A stretch of DNA of 64,000 nucleotides from Isoetes taiwanensis (lineage: Eukaryota; Streptophyta; Lycopodiopsida; Isoetales; Isoetaceae): NCBI GenBank assembly GCA_021234155.1, contig JAJEKV010000241.1, positions 434,001 through 498,000 on the forward strand. Reading direction: 5' to 3'. Made by a program: the position numbers and the translations under genes. Under the pieces are notes generated by a model. It was not told where the DNA came from. It worked only from the letters and a program-made list of their open reading frames with translations, and did no database searches. Below are positions 29,152 to 40,190 of this stretch, one piece after another (the first letter of the stretch is position 1; each line of letters opens with the position of its first letter).

Positions 29152-29888
29152 ATGCAGGAGCTGAGGGCAGCCATTGCTGAACAAGGCAAGGGCCTCAATG
29201 CAGACACTCATGAGCAATTGCAACGGTGCCTGCGTGAATTGACAAGACAGCAACAATTTCAGCGGGAGCTAAGCTCCCGGCTTCAGGAAGGAGAGACCAC
29301 TATACCTGCCACGGCAGTCCCACCTGCCCAAGAGTCTGCAAGGCGTCGGCCGTGGCCGCCGTCTTCATCGCACCCCCAAGCCGCTCCATGCCACCCCCGC
29401 CCCAACGTAAGCCACAGCCTATGCCCCGCCGACAGCAAACAACTCCTGTTGTGCGGGGCAGGATTGACCCAACAGTCAGAGAGCTCCAGGAGCTGAGACG
29501 GAGAAGCCACAATGTGGTGGTACGTGGCCTGACAGAAGAGGCAGGGGAAGACCTCATTAACCGGCTCAAAATGTTGATTCTTGCTCGAATGACATTCCCC
29601 ACGCCGGTAAACATTATTAGGGCGAGACGCCATGGCGTCCAGCACCCAGACCGCCCACGGGTGGTCACGTTCACAGTACGAGATGCGCAAGTGAAAGCAG
29701 CCATCCTGCGCCATGGTAGGCAGCTAAAGGGAACTGTCCTGTATGTTGACCGAGACCTGACCCCGGCTCAACAAGAAGACCGCAGGCACGAGTTGGCCAA
29801 AGTTAAAAGCATTCGCAGACAGGGAGGAGCTGCAGGACTGATTCGGGGCAAGATGCAAATTTTCGTGCCGCCCGATGCGCCGCTCTGA
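29152..29888 (+). pseudogene. ORF1 of the non-L1 LINE (5'-truncated, one frameshift)
   Basis: A coiled-coil-like start (LRAAIAEQGKGLNADTHEQL, LTRQQQFQRELSSRLQEGET) changes frame near 29380 into VRELQELRRRSHNVVVRGLT, HPDRPRVVTFTVRDAQVKAA, LKGTVLYVDRDLTPAQQEDR. The second half aligns with the ORF at 24606-25544. RNA binding is the inferred role. Confidence 0.75.
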
Positions 29889-30099
29889 ATCTTGGTAACC
29901 TTCCGGCAGACCCTCGGCCAGGCCATGCCGCTTTTTCTACGGCAGCCGCTACTGCTCAAGTTGCCTCACCTTCTGTTGCTCGCAAATCTCAGGCTGCTCA
30001 AGTTGCCTCACCTTACGCTTTCGCGACATCTCGGGCTACTTCCACTTACGCCACCCCCCTCTGGCGCCGCCATCGAATCCCCCACCGCGCCCCCGCCAA

Positions 30100-31258
30100 C
30101 AAATAGGAATTGTGCCTCGCATGCTCTCCCTGGAATTGTCGGGGCTTCCCATGGCAGAAGAGAGATAGTCTCAACTCAGTTCCGCAGACATGGATCTCAT
30201 CTTCCTCATGGAAACATGGGAGCATGCAGGACACAGGATACCCTGACTTGCCAGGATACCAGCACTACTCAATCTTCAATGATTGCACGAGAAAGGGGGC
30301 ATGGGGGTTGTCCGCTACTACCGAACAACCTTGGCGCGGTCAATCTCCTTGTTCAAGACGGACAAGCACAACCCGGTTTTGTGGGTGCGTGTGCAAAACT
30401 GCGAAGAGTGAGACCCTCTTTGTGGCAGCCTGCTACTTTCCACATGCAGAAAGCAACTTCTATCACACCCACTTGGATGTGGATAGGCTGGATCCCTATG
30501 TCGATCTATATGATGACATACAGCAGCATAAGCAGTTGGGCAGTGTCATACTCCTTGGAGACTTCAATGCACGCACCGGGGTAGAACAACCCATGAGATT
30601 TGATCCCTTGACTGATGATATATTGCAGTTGCGTCCTGCAGAAGGAGCTTGGCCACGGACATCAGATGACAATCAGGTCACGCGCTATGGTCGACAGTTG
30701 CTTTTGCTCTGCAGTATCTTTGACCTGGTAATCTGCAATGGATTGGCACAATGGCCTTCCACCCGCAAGAGCACTTGTAGGCAGGAAAACCAGGGGGGCG
30801 GATCTAGTGTGGTGGACTATGTGTTGGTGCCTGAGCAGGATATGCATCTCATCAAGCACTTTCAGGTGGGAACAACTAATAGGGATGAAGAGATCGACTC
30901 AGACCACTTACCACTTTACTTGAAGTTGGCTTGGCAGGTTGTGCGAACCCCCGGTGCAACAACTCCTCACATGCCTCAGCTGCGACTGGATTATGAACAT
31001 GCAGGGGCTTATGCCCAGATGCTTATAGATGACCTGGCAGAAATTTTACAATATCCTACACTAGAGCAACAGACAGGCCGGCTGACTGATGTGCTTAGGA
31101 CTGCGGCAGAGAGGTGCTTTGGGATAAGCCGCCCGCGACAGACCTCCAGGAACACAACCTTCCCACGTAATCAATGGTTTGATGCAGAGTGCAAGGAACA
31201 CAAATGCTGGCTCCGCCAAGTCACAGACCCTGCTTTACGCCCACCGCATTTTCCTTAA
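30100..31258 (+). pseudogene. Endonuclease of the non-L1 LINE
   Basis: The start is broken by frameshifts (LSWNCRG-like at about 30128, then DLIFLMETWEHAG-like pieces in other frames). From about 30420 the frame is good: LFVAACYFPHAESNFY, GSVILLGDFNARTGVEQPM (catalytic), SSVVDYVLVPEQD and EIDSDHLPLYLKLA (catalytic SDH). It belongs to the exonuclease-endonuclease-phosphatase fold used for target nicking. Confidence 0.82.
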
Positions 31259-32610
31259 AGCTAAGAAAGCCAGGTACATTGCAGCGCATCAAAGGGAAAT
31301 GTTTTACCTCCTGGAACATCACCCCAGGACCTTCTGGCGAAGGGTTCTTAGAAAGCCAGTACAACCCACAGGGAATATCACTCCCGAGCAGTGGAGGCAA
31401 TACTTGCAACAGCTATACGACCCTCAGGGTGCACATGCAGCATTACCCTTGCAAGAAGGCCCAGTACTGGAAATCACAGATTCGGACGTGGAACAAGGCT
31501 TACAGCGTCTTGCCAATGGGAAAGCTCCAGACTTGGATGGTATGCATGCAGAATTGCTTAAGTGGGCAGGGCCATCCATAATACCAGTGCTGACCGCCTT
31601 GTTCAACAAGGCATTACAGGAAGGCTTCCCGCTGCAGTGGACCAATAGCAGACTTGTTCCCATCTATAAGGCAGGTGACCCACACTGCCCAGCCAATTAC
31701 CGAACAATCATGGTCAGTTCGGTGTTTGCAAAACTGTTTGCAGGGATTCTCGAGCAGTAGTTGACGGGCTGGGCAGAGGCAGCAGAGGTGCGGGCCCTCA
31801 CCCAGGCAGGATTCAGACCCCGACACTCAACCATTGACCACATCTTCGCGTTGCGAACTCTGATTGAAGACAGCAGGAACCGCCGTCAGGATCTATATTG
31901 TTGCTTTGTGGATTTTGTGAAGGCGTTTGACACTGTGCCTCGGGAAAAACTATGGGCAAGATTGCAACAGCTGGGGGTTCCTGTAGATTTGCAGAATGCA
32001 GTGTACAGGCTATATGAAAGATGCTCGGGTCGAATTCGGTTGCAGACAAAGCCGACCATTTGATAGTAGTATCGGGGTTCGTCAGGGATGCCCTCTCTCC
32101 CCAACATTGTTTGGGCTTTACATTGATCAATTGGAGAGCTGGCTTGCTGATAATAGGGGCGATGGAGCTCACCTTCTCTATCAGATCATCAGACAGTTAA
32201 TATATGCTGATGATGTGGACCTCCTAGCTTACACACCAGCAGACATGCAACGACATCTCGATGCCCTGGACACATTCTGCCAAGCGACTGATATGCGCGT
32301 CAACCTGGCCAAGACTAAGGTGGTTTTCATATCCTCTTCACGTCATCCGAGAGTCCCCTCCTTCAGTTACCAAGGCCAGAATGTGGAAGTTGCATCCACA
32401 TACAAGTATTTGGGAGTGGAGTTTCCTTCTACTATGCACTGGGACACATCCATGCGGCTACGAGTGACGGCAGGCTGGAAGGCACTATATGCAATGCAAA
32501 ATAATAGTCATAGAGCGGAGTTGTATGATTGGGCCCATCGATCCACACCATTTCAAGGTCTTAGTAGAGCCTGTCCTTTTATCTCTGGGGTGGAAGTATG
32601 GGGCCCGTAG
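31179..32610 (+). pseudogene. Reverse transcriptase of the non-L1 LINE
   Basis: Motifs in order: LQRLANGKAPDLDGMHAELL, LVPIYKAGDPHCPANYRTIM, a TAG at 31758, GFRPRHSTIDHIFALRTLIE, CCFVDFVKAFDTVPREKLWA, a frame break at about 32060, IGVRQGCPLSPTLFGLYIDQ, IRQLIYADDVDLLAY (catalytic YADD), MRVNLAKTKVVFIS and YKYLGVEF. Domains are complete but interrupted. The KAFDTVPR and GVRQGCPLSPTLF wording separates it from the L1 copies nearby. Confidence 0.9.
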
Positions 32611-33590
32611 TATCACTTGCTACTTGGAATGACTTGGAGCAGTCCGAGAAAGCCTTCTTAGTAACGAGCACTAGGGGTGAAGTCCACAGTCCCATATCAA
32701 ATTCTACTGGGAGGAGACAGGATTCTTGCCTCTTCAAAGGGCTGGCCCTTGATCGCCACATTGTCTATTTTCGGAAGGTGGTCAATATGGACGACGCCGT
32801 CTCCCTAAACTAGCTTATATCATGGCAATGGGGCCTTGGCCTCAAGGCCTCTTTGGAGGGAAAAGAGAGCTCAATGGTTGGCTAGATGGAATGTGCAGAG
32901 CAGGTGCATACATGTGCAAACAGAGGCGATCACCATAGCTTGAGGCAATATCTTCACGCTTGCTTCCTCAGCAAGCTTTGGGATGCCAATGCCCTTGAAC
33001 ATGTCAAGACAGCACACTACCAGCGCCACATAAATCCCACATTGGAACGAGGCCCCGCAATGCTACCTGCGTACCCACTTGCCCATGAAAAGGTGCAGAC
33101 TCATTGCCTCCATTCGCATTGAGGGCACATCATCTTGAATTGAGGCAGGCGGATGGATTGGTGAGCCACGCCAGACGAGCTCTGTCAATCTTTGCCAAAT
33201 GGGAGTCATTGAGGATGAATCTCATACCCTTCAAAGTTGCCCAAAGATATGATCAAATTTGGACGCTATTATGCCGAGTTGGTCGGGGCCGGCCAACCGT
33301 TACATGTGACATTGAGCACAGCATCCGTACGGGTGCTAGGATCATACCTTCAGGAGGTTATGGACATGCGAGATCAGCTATGTCCTCGGGCACACACTTG
33401 ACATGTATATATACATTGATGTATACTTGTAAGTTTGACAGCATTCTTATTACTGCCACGGTTTTTCCCTCGAAAACCCTTCGGGGCGGGGGTTTTTTAA
33501 CCCGGACAGTAATAAGTTTGCTGCGCTCCTTATGGGTCCCATAGGCCGATTGGCCTCAGTGGACGATAAAAAATCATTCTCATTCTCATT
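32611..33590 (+). pseudogene. C-terminus and 3' end of the non-L1 LINE
   Basis: Decayed coding to about 33280 (HLELRQADGLVSHARRALSI, NLIPFKVAQRYDQIW) is followed by a 3' untranslated region with a palindromic stretch TTTTTCCCTCGAAAACCCTTCGGGGCGGGGGTTTT, the terminal hairpin AGGCC-GATT-GGCCT (33543-33556), and the CATTCT-type tail (33574-33590). Confidence 0.8.
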
Positions 33591-34385
33591 ATCTTGCTTC
33601 AAGAAACCAAGCTCCCTAAATTTGAGAGCTCAAGTCTCTCTGACTGGATTTACCCGGGTGCATCTTCTACTTGGATTGAGGCCTCTCGAACTAGTGGGGG
33701 ATTGATCATGATTTGGAAAACTCTGACTCATGTATCTTATTATAACAGTCCTAGCAAATGCTGGCAGGCAGTAATTTTTTCTATCAACAACTCTAACTTT
33801 GGAGTTCTTAATATTTATGCTCCCACTAGCCCAAAGGATAGGGAATCTTTATGGCCTGACATTAACTCTTGGATATCCTCTCAGCCTCATATGGATTGGG
33901 TTGTCTCTGGGGACTTCAATAATACACCAAATTGGGATATGAAATTGGGGAACAGAATCAATATGTCTACCATTGAGAGAGCAAACTGGGATACCTTTAT
34001 TGCTGACTCCAACTTGATCTATGTCCCCTCATCAACTGCAAGCTACACCTGGTCGAATAAACAGAAAAACTCCAATAGAGTTTATTGTGCTCTTGACAGG
34101 TTTTATGTTTCCAACTCTACTAGTTCCTTTTGGGACAACTGTTATGTTGTTAGTGATGAAGCTATATCTATATCTGATCACCAACCCCAATTTCTTCACA
34201 CTAATCATTTGTTGAGTCTCCCTAGAGATGGGAATATTCCTTTCAAGTTTAACTGCTCCCTCTATAATGACCAATTCTGTTTGGACTTCAAGAATTTCTA
34301 TCACAATATGCAAAATGGCCACAATGCTGTCTATGATTCTAATGGCTCTCATTCCATGAAAAATTTCTATTCCAAGATTAAACAA
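33591..34385 (+). pseudogene. L1 ORF2 endonuclease, remainder
   Basis: The frame continues with ILLQETKLPKFESSSLSDWI, GGLIMIWK, FGVLNIYAPTSPKDRESLW, DWVVSGDFNNTPNWD (catalytic GDFN), SYTWSNKQ, LDRFYVSNS and ISDHQPQF (catalytic SDH). This is a nearly full apurinic/apyrimidinic-type endonuclease that nicks target DNA. It ends at a stop at 34396. Confidence 0.88.
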
Positions 34386-34458
34386 ATAAAATCCTAGATT
34401 AAGAATTGGTATCTAACTCCAAGTTCAAAGAGAGAAATAAGCATGCTTCCTTGCCTAG

Positions 34459-37400
34459 ATGAGAGATATTAGATCTTGGCTACAGACTAATCCTCATAAT
34501 GTTAATATTTTTGGTGAGGAAATCTTGGAAAAGCAAATTAAATCTATTGAGGAGATTGAAGCTAAGAGGTATGCTATAAAATGCAAAATCAAATACAACA
34601 AGGAGATGGACCTTGGTAGCTCAAAAAATTTCTATAGAACAGCCAGGAATAGAATGCTTAATAATTCCAATGTCCAAGTGCAATCTGAAAATGGCACACG
34701 AATTGATACCCTTACTGATATTAAAAAGTTCTTCCAGGAATAGTATGCTACTCTGTTCAATAGTAGGGATAATGGCACTGACATACCTTCAAAGAGAGAC
34801 AAGTTCATCTCTCTGATTAATCATATTATTCCAAACACAAACAGCTTAATGGATGACTCGATTGCTGCAATCCCTTCTGAGCAAGAAATTCATAATGTTC
34901 TAATGAGTTTCAGCAAGGGAAAATTACCAGGACCAGATGGTATCCCCCCTGAATTTTACATGCACTTTTGGAATATTTTAAAAGATGACATTATCAAAAT
35001 GGTTCATGGTTTTTGGATGGCTGATCATTTGCACTCCTCTATTTCCGATGGTTTTATCACCCTCGTTCCTAAAGTTGATAAGCCTTTAGCTTTCTCAGAT
35101 TGGAAGCCTATTTCATTAACCAACTCTACTTATAAGCTTTGTGCTAAGATTATTGCCAACAGGGTTAAGCCTTTTCTCCAGAAAACTATTAATATCAAGC
35201 AATCTGCCTTCTTGCCTAACAAATTTATTCTGGACAATTTCATTGTGGCCATGGAGGGTTTACATTGGAATAAGGTTTCTTCCCAAAAATGTGTACTCCT
35301 AAAGTTGGATTTCAAAAAAGCATTTGACTCTGTTAATTGGGACTTTCTTGAATTTGCCTTGAATAAGATTGGTTTCAATTCCAAAATAATTTTCTTAATT
35401 CTTGGTCTTAATTCTATGGCTAACTCTGTTGTCCTAATAAATGGCTCCGCCTCCAATTTCTTCAAACTGCCTCGAGGTGTCAGGTAGGGTTGCCCCTTAG
35501 CTCCCAGTGGCGGCTGAAATGCTCATTAGGGCAGTTGACTTTCATCAAGACTGTGGGAACATTAAGGGCCTAGATCTTCCAAATAATAAAGGTATCCTAA
35601 TTATTTCCCAATATGCAGATGACACATTTGCATTTCTGGATTCCAATTCTGGCAACATTGCCAAGTTCTTGAACATTGTTGATTTATTCTCTGCTGCCTC
35701 CGGAATTTATCTTAACATTGCCAAAAGTATTATTATTGGGGATTCTTCCCAGGATTATCTATGTGACATTAAAGTTCTAAATGCTATGCAAGCAACCAAA
35801 CTTCTTGGTATGCCTTTATCTCTCAATCCCAATATAAAAGGATTATGGGATCCTATTCTTCAGAGAATTAGGAAAAAGTTGAATATCTTTAGAAACACTT
35901 TATCTCTGGCAGGTAGAACTTTAATTGCAAACACTGTTCTTGCTGCATCCCATATCTATTTCTCCTCTGCTCTTGTGGCTCCAAAATCTATTTACAATGA
36001 GCTTGAGAAAACTATTAGAAATTTTATCTGGAAGGGAAATCACTTAGTCAATTGGGACTCTGTCACTCGTGCTAAAAATTATGGAGGTTTAGGATGCAAA
36101 AATTTATATCTTCAAGCTTGTGCCTTGGCTGGTAAGTTCATATGGAGGACTATATCTGGGAATAATTCCATGGCTTCCATTTTTATCAAGCATTGGATTA
36201 CATGTTCATATCCTGAAGGTCATCCATCTATTAAGCATTCTCTTCCTGAGTCAGGTCTGCATTCTTCATCCTGGTAACAACACATCTCCCCTTATGCAAA
36301 ACATGATTAAAGCATGGAATGTTGTGCAGAATTGCTTTGATAACCCTGACTTGCAAGATCACCATATGTATTCCTCCCTCTTCTGGTCTGCTAGTTTTAA
36401 AGATTGCAATGGAAATATCCTGGCTTTGAGGCACCCGAAAACGGAATGATCATGGGATTACTCACATCAAGGACCTATATACAAATGGACATTTAATATC
36501 CTGGACAAATCTCAGGAGATTAATCCATGGTACTTCAAGTGACAAAGCTATTTTCCTTCATTTCAAAAATGTTCCTCACTCATTACACCAATTTGGCTGA
36601 CTGTGATAAAGGCCTCATATGGAAAATTAATGGGATCAATAGATATAAAGTTAGTTCTGTTTATGCCAGTCTTAATCATAGGGTCAATCCTATTAAAGCA
36701 ATGCTTAAATAGTCCATTACAGAAGATGAATGTAAAAGTCTGTTCAAGAATATTTGGAATTCATATTGCCCTCCAAAGGTAAATTTCTTTATCTAGCTGA
36801 TTGCTCATAAAAGTCTTCCAAATCTTGTCTCCTTGTCTCAGAGAATTTCGACCATTCTTCCAGCATGTCAATCTAATTGTTCTCAAGATGAAACTATGCG
36901 ACATATTTTCCAGTGTCCTAAACTTGACTTTTGAAATTGGTTTCATAATAAATTTGGTCAATACTTTTCTGTTCATAATCAGGGGAATTCGCTCAAATGC
37001 ATTCAAAACAATGATGCCTTCCTTAACATTATTATGTTCACTGCCCTTTGGAACATTTGGAAAGCAAGAAATAGGATTGTGCATGGTAACAAAAATGTCT
37101 CTATATTTTGGATTAAAATGAACTTTCAGTTAGATCTAGAAGGTTATGGTACTGCTCATAAAAGCAAATTTGGAGATAAATATGACAGGAAATGGGATGA
37201 CATTGGTAACTTTAATGGTGTATTTAATCTATTTGTTTCCTATCTCAATGTTATTCATTCTAATGCCCTCTTTTCTGACACTTTTGATAGAGTATCTGGA
37301 GTTTCTGAGAGGGGAAGGCAGGAGCAAATTTGACACTGTGCTGACTTACCATGAACCTACACTATACAGCAATAGTACAGGGGTTTCTAATTTGCAGCCT

Positions 37401-37770
37401 CCAGGGCCGGGTGCAACAGAAGATGAGATCAAACTTTATGAAGTTAGAGTCAACAGTAATGAAAGATCTTGGGCAAAGATTTACTGCAGAGAGGTCATGC
37501 AAATTCAGTTTTCTGTTTATGTATCACTACTCTTTGACAGATAGGCAACTTAGCAGATACAGAGAAATGTATTACTCTCACAAGTTGTTAGCTGACCTAT
37601 ATGGCACTTTGCTACTTCTGATGGGAAAAGAGGACATCCATCATTTAATTATGGAGAATGGATCAGAGCACAACAGTTACAAATTTGGTACTGCCTCTGG
37701 ATTCTACTGGGTCTACAATTCCATCTTTGATCAGATCATGCATCCTTCTTCCTATCCAGCCTAGTTTTGA
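34459..37770 (+). pseudogene. L1 ORF2 reverse transcriptase and C-terminal region
   Basis: The RT shows SFSKGKLPGPDGIPPEFYMH, SDWKPISLTNSTYKLCAKII, LKLDFKKAFDSVNWDFLEFA, LPRGVR followed by TAG in place of the Gln codon before GCPLAP (35486), and ISQYADDTFAFLDS (catalytic YADD). Further on, LGMPLSLNPNIKGLW, IRNFIWKGNHLVNWDSV, GGLGCKNLYLQACALAGKFIW and NIWKARNRIVHG follow the plant L1 pattern. Several stops and frame changes after 36280 show inactivation. The region 37320-37770 has one open frame without recognised motif. Confidence 0.88.
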
Positions 37771-37957
37771 AGCTGCTGTTAAAATGTTCCAGCTATGAAA
37801 CTATACATAGACATTACTTTCCTGAAAGTTTGTTTAAATTAAGCTGTAACTAATGTGGCAGTATCTGCTCTCATTAGATAGACAAATGTATGGCTTTAAT
37901 TAATTAATGGAAAAAACAACTCTAACCTTCAAAAAAAAAGAAAAAAGTTATATCATT

Positions 37958-39475
37958 CACGAAGGTGTCTTGCGCGCCCTTCTCCTAGGGGCTCCTATCA
38001 CAGCGAAAGCATAAACATCGTCAGAACTAGCAATAATAATACATCATACTACCTCGAAGGGTAGCTCATCCCCATATCCTTAACTGCAAAGAAGATAATC
38101 ATATGCCATAAAACATGAGAGCTCCTACCCGTGGCTCTGACTCATGAGGAGGTAGACCGACTGGATAGGCCTCAAGATAGAGCAGACCGAGTCATAACAA
38201 TGGCGGGGCTGGCTATAGACAATGGCTAGGGTTGACCACTCCATCCACCCCTCCTGTGCATACTTTGCAGAGTGAGCTAGATCAAGCTCTGACATGACTC
38301 TAGCCTTCCGGATACGCAATCCCATGGCATCACCCATCGGGACTACTCCAGGTTGCATCTCCCCGGTCCGTCGAGGCAGGAAGGGTTGCATCTCCCCTTC
38401 CCGAGGTCTAGAGGTTCCACGGGCAGCTAGAGAATCGTGGCGACACACGATTCGTCCCCGACTTAACCTCCCAAAACAAGAGCCAAGCCAACACTTGCAA
38501 CTCTTGAGAGGCAGGGCGACACCATTGCCCCAAGAGGTGTCGGACCCATGCCCGGCCCACACGAAGTGACCGACCATAAGCCTAGCCCACTATGGGATCC
38601 CCAGTAGCCACGCTCAGCGGGGATCCTCCCTCCGCATTGCCTCTAGCCCCGTTGTGTAGTGCTGAGTCACATCATAGCTTCCATAGCCCGGTGGGTTCCT
38701 ATGCACATGCCGCAATATAATAGGAACTAAAGGGTCTAACTAGGAGCATTACTAAGTAAGGCTACTAGGTCTCTACCCCCCTTCCCAATACAAGAGGAGC
38801 AAACATGATCAACCATCATCACATCACATCATATCATGGTGAACACATCATAAGAACATCTTAACCTAATCATACATATCTAACTTACAGTTAGGATTCC
38901 TTGATTAGGGTTCAAGATGTTCAACAAGGGTTCTAGGATGGCTCTACTCTAGATACAACATACAGACCCATCTGGAGTGCTAACTTCCAGATGAACTACC
39001 ATGACTCTACTCCACCTACCTGCTCCAGAAGCACTCCCTCCAATCCTGGCGTCTCCATACTCCTTGACATGATCGAAGCCGTGCTCCCTCCAAGATCGTG
39101 CACACACTTCGGGGGCTGCTGTACCAGGCTATGCTATGACGAACGATGCTCGAAACGGGGTTTCGAGCACGTAGATGAGTGTTCAGGTGCTAAGGTCAGG
39201 AAAAGAAGCCTAGGGTTAGGGTTTGGGCCAATATAGGTTAGGGTCCACATGGGATGCCACGTGGCACCGATGGGGTGGGGCCGTGTGGCGGTTTGCCCAA
39301 TAGGATAAGGCCATGTGGAAATGGGCCTTATCCTAAGGTTATCTAAGTTAAGCATTTAACTTAGATATGCACCCATTACCACTTTCTAAGGTATACAAGG
39401 CTACTAGGTAGACTTGTATAGTGACGGGTCCAGGAATATACGTATTTATGGCGTATATTCCCCTGGAACGTCACA
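37958..39475 (-). repeat. Second LTR of the gypsy family, truncated at its 3' (left) end
   Basis: It aligns from CACGAAGGTGTCTTGCGCGCCC with 9001-10516 of the first LTR, lacks that LTR's first about 130 bp, and ends at GGAACGTCACA (39475). On the minus strand the bases outside read ATTTTGGGGCGAAAG, a polypurine-tract-like stretch, so this was a 3' LTR. The left truncation coincides with the poly(A) end of the L1 at 28285-37946. Confidence 0.9.
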
Positions 39476-40015
39476 CTTTCGCCCCAAAATGTTGTCCCGG
39501 CAAGAATTACCTATTCCACAATCTGCGAGCAAATAGACCAGGGAAAGTTTTATTAAATTGCCAGAAGGACCAGGAGTCTTGCTAGTGCTGGTACTAGGGG
39601 AGAAAGGAGGGAAAATGGGGTGGGGGAAAGAAGCCAGGGCAGAAGTCATCAATTGTCGCGTGCAAGTATAGCATGCTATCAAACACTCTTGTCATCTTGC
39701 TGTTTAATCAAACAGGTATATTTTGATAATTTATCCCTGCTTCAGATTTAAGGTCCATATGAATACACTTCTCTAACGCTCTCAAATTGTGTATGCATGC
39801 AGGCAGGCTCCGGGGTTGTTTGAAATGGGAAGCTAAAACAGAAGAAATATCAGAGTCTCGGCTCTGTTTTTGCTTTCGAAAGTCAAAAACCACCATGTTT
39901 TGCTTTTGCACATCAAAAAACCATACCTTTTGTTTTGCCAGATTCATCTTAATCAAAGCCTCATTAGATCCATTTGATTTCAACAACCCTCACACAAGAT
40001 GTAATGACCATTTGG
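39476..40015. other. Spacer between LTR and full-length L1
   Basis: Only the first about 30 bp look like gypsy internal sequence (polypurine tract). The remainder shows no gene or recognisable element. Confidence 0.4.
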
Positions 40016-40190
40016 AATAATCTCAATAATCTTTTTTTTTATTGAAGGCGACTATTTATATTAAGTATAGGTTAAATATACAAAAAGAAACTTTTTTCAA
40101 GGGAAGTGTAACCCTATATCAGTTTAAGATACTTTTAGAAAAAGAGGTATCTGAAAAGCATAGTCTCTTTTGAACAGTAACAGATAGAAG

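Larger units (their letters stand above)
29132..33590 (+). mobile_element. Non-L1 LINE inserted in the L1 endonuclease
   Basis: The element runs from a 5' truncation in ORF1 to a terminal hairpin and the tail TCATTCTCATTCTCATT. The host L1 sequence stops after GACATT and resumes with ATCTTGC; CATT at both junctions may be a short target duplication. Its RT (GFRPRHSTIDHIFALRTLIE) resembles jockey/RTE-group LINEs rather than plant L1, but the exact clade cannot be set without a tree. Confidence 0.9.
28285..37946 (+). mobile_element. L1-type LINE, split by another LINE
   Basis: The element has the end of ORF1 (28285-29010), ORF2 starting at about 29042 with MKIITWN, an interruption at 29132-33590, then the rest of endonuclease, RT and C-terminal regions, and a tail CCTTC plus A-run at 37931-37946. 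Stops in ORF2 show it is inactive. Rejoining the flanks at 29131/33591 restores the endonuclease frame (ADI|ILLQETK). Confidence 0.9.
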
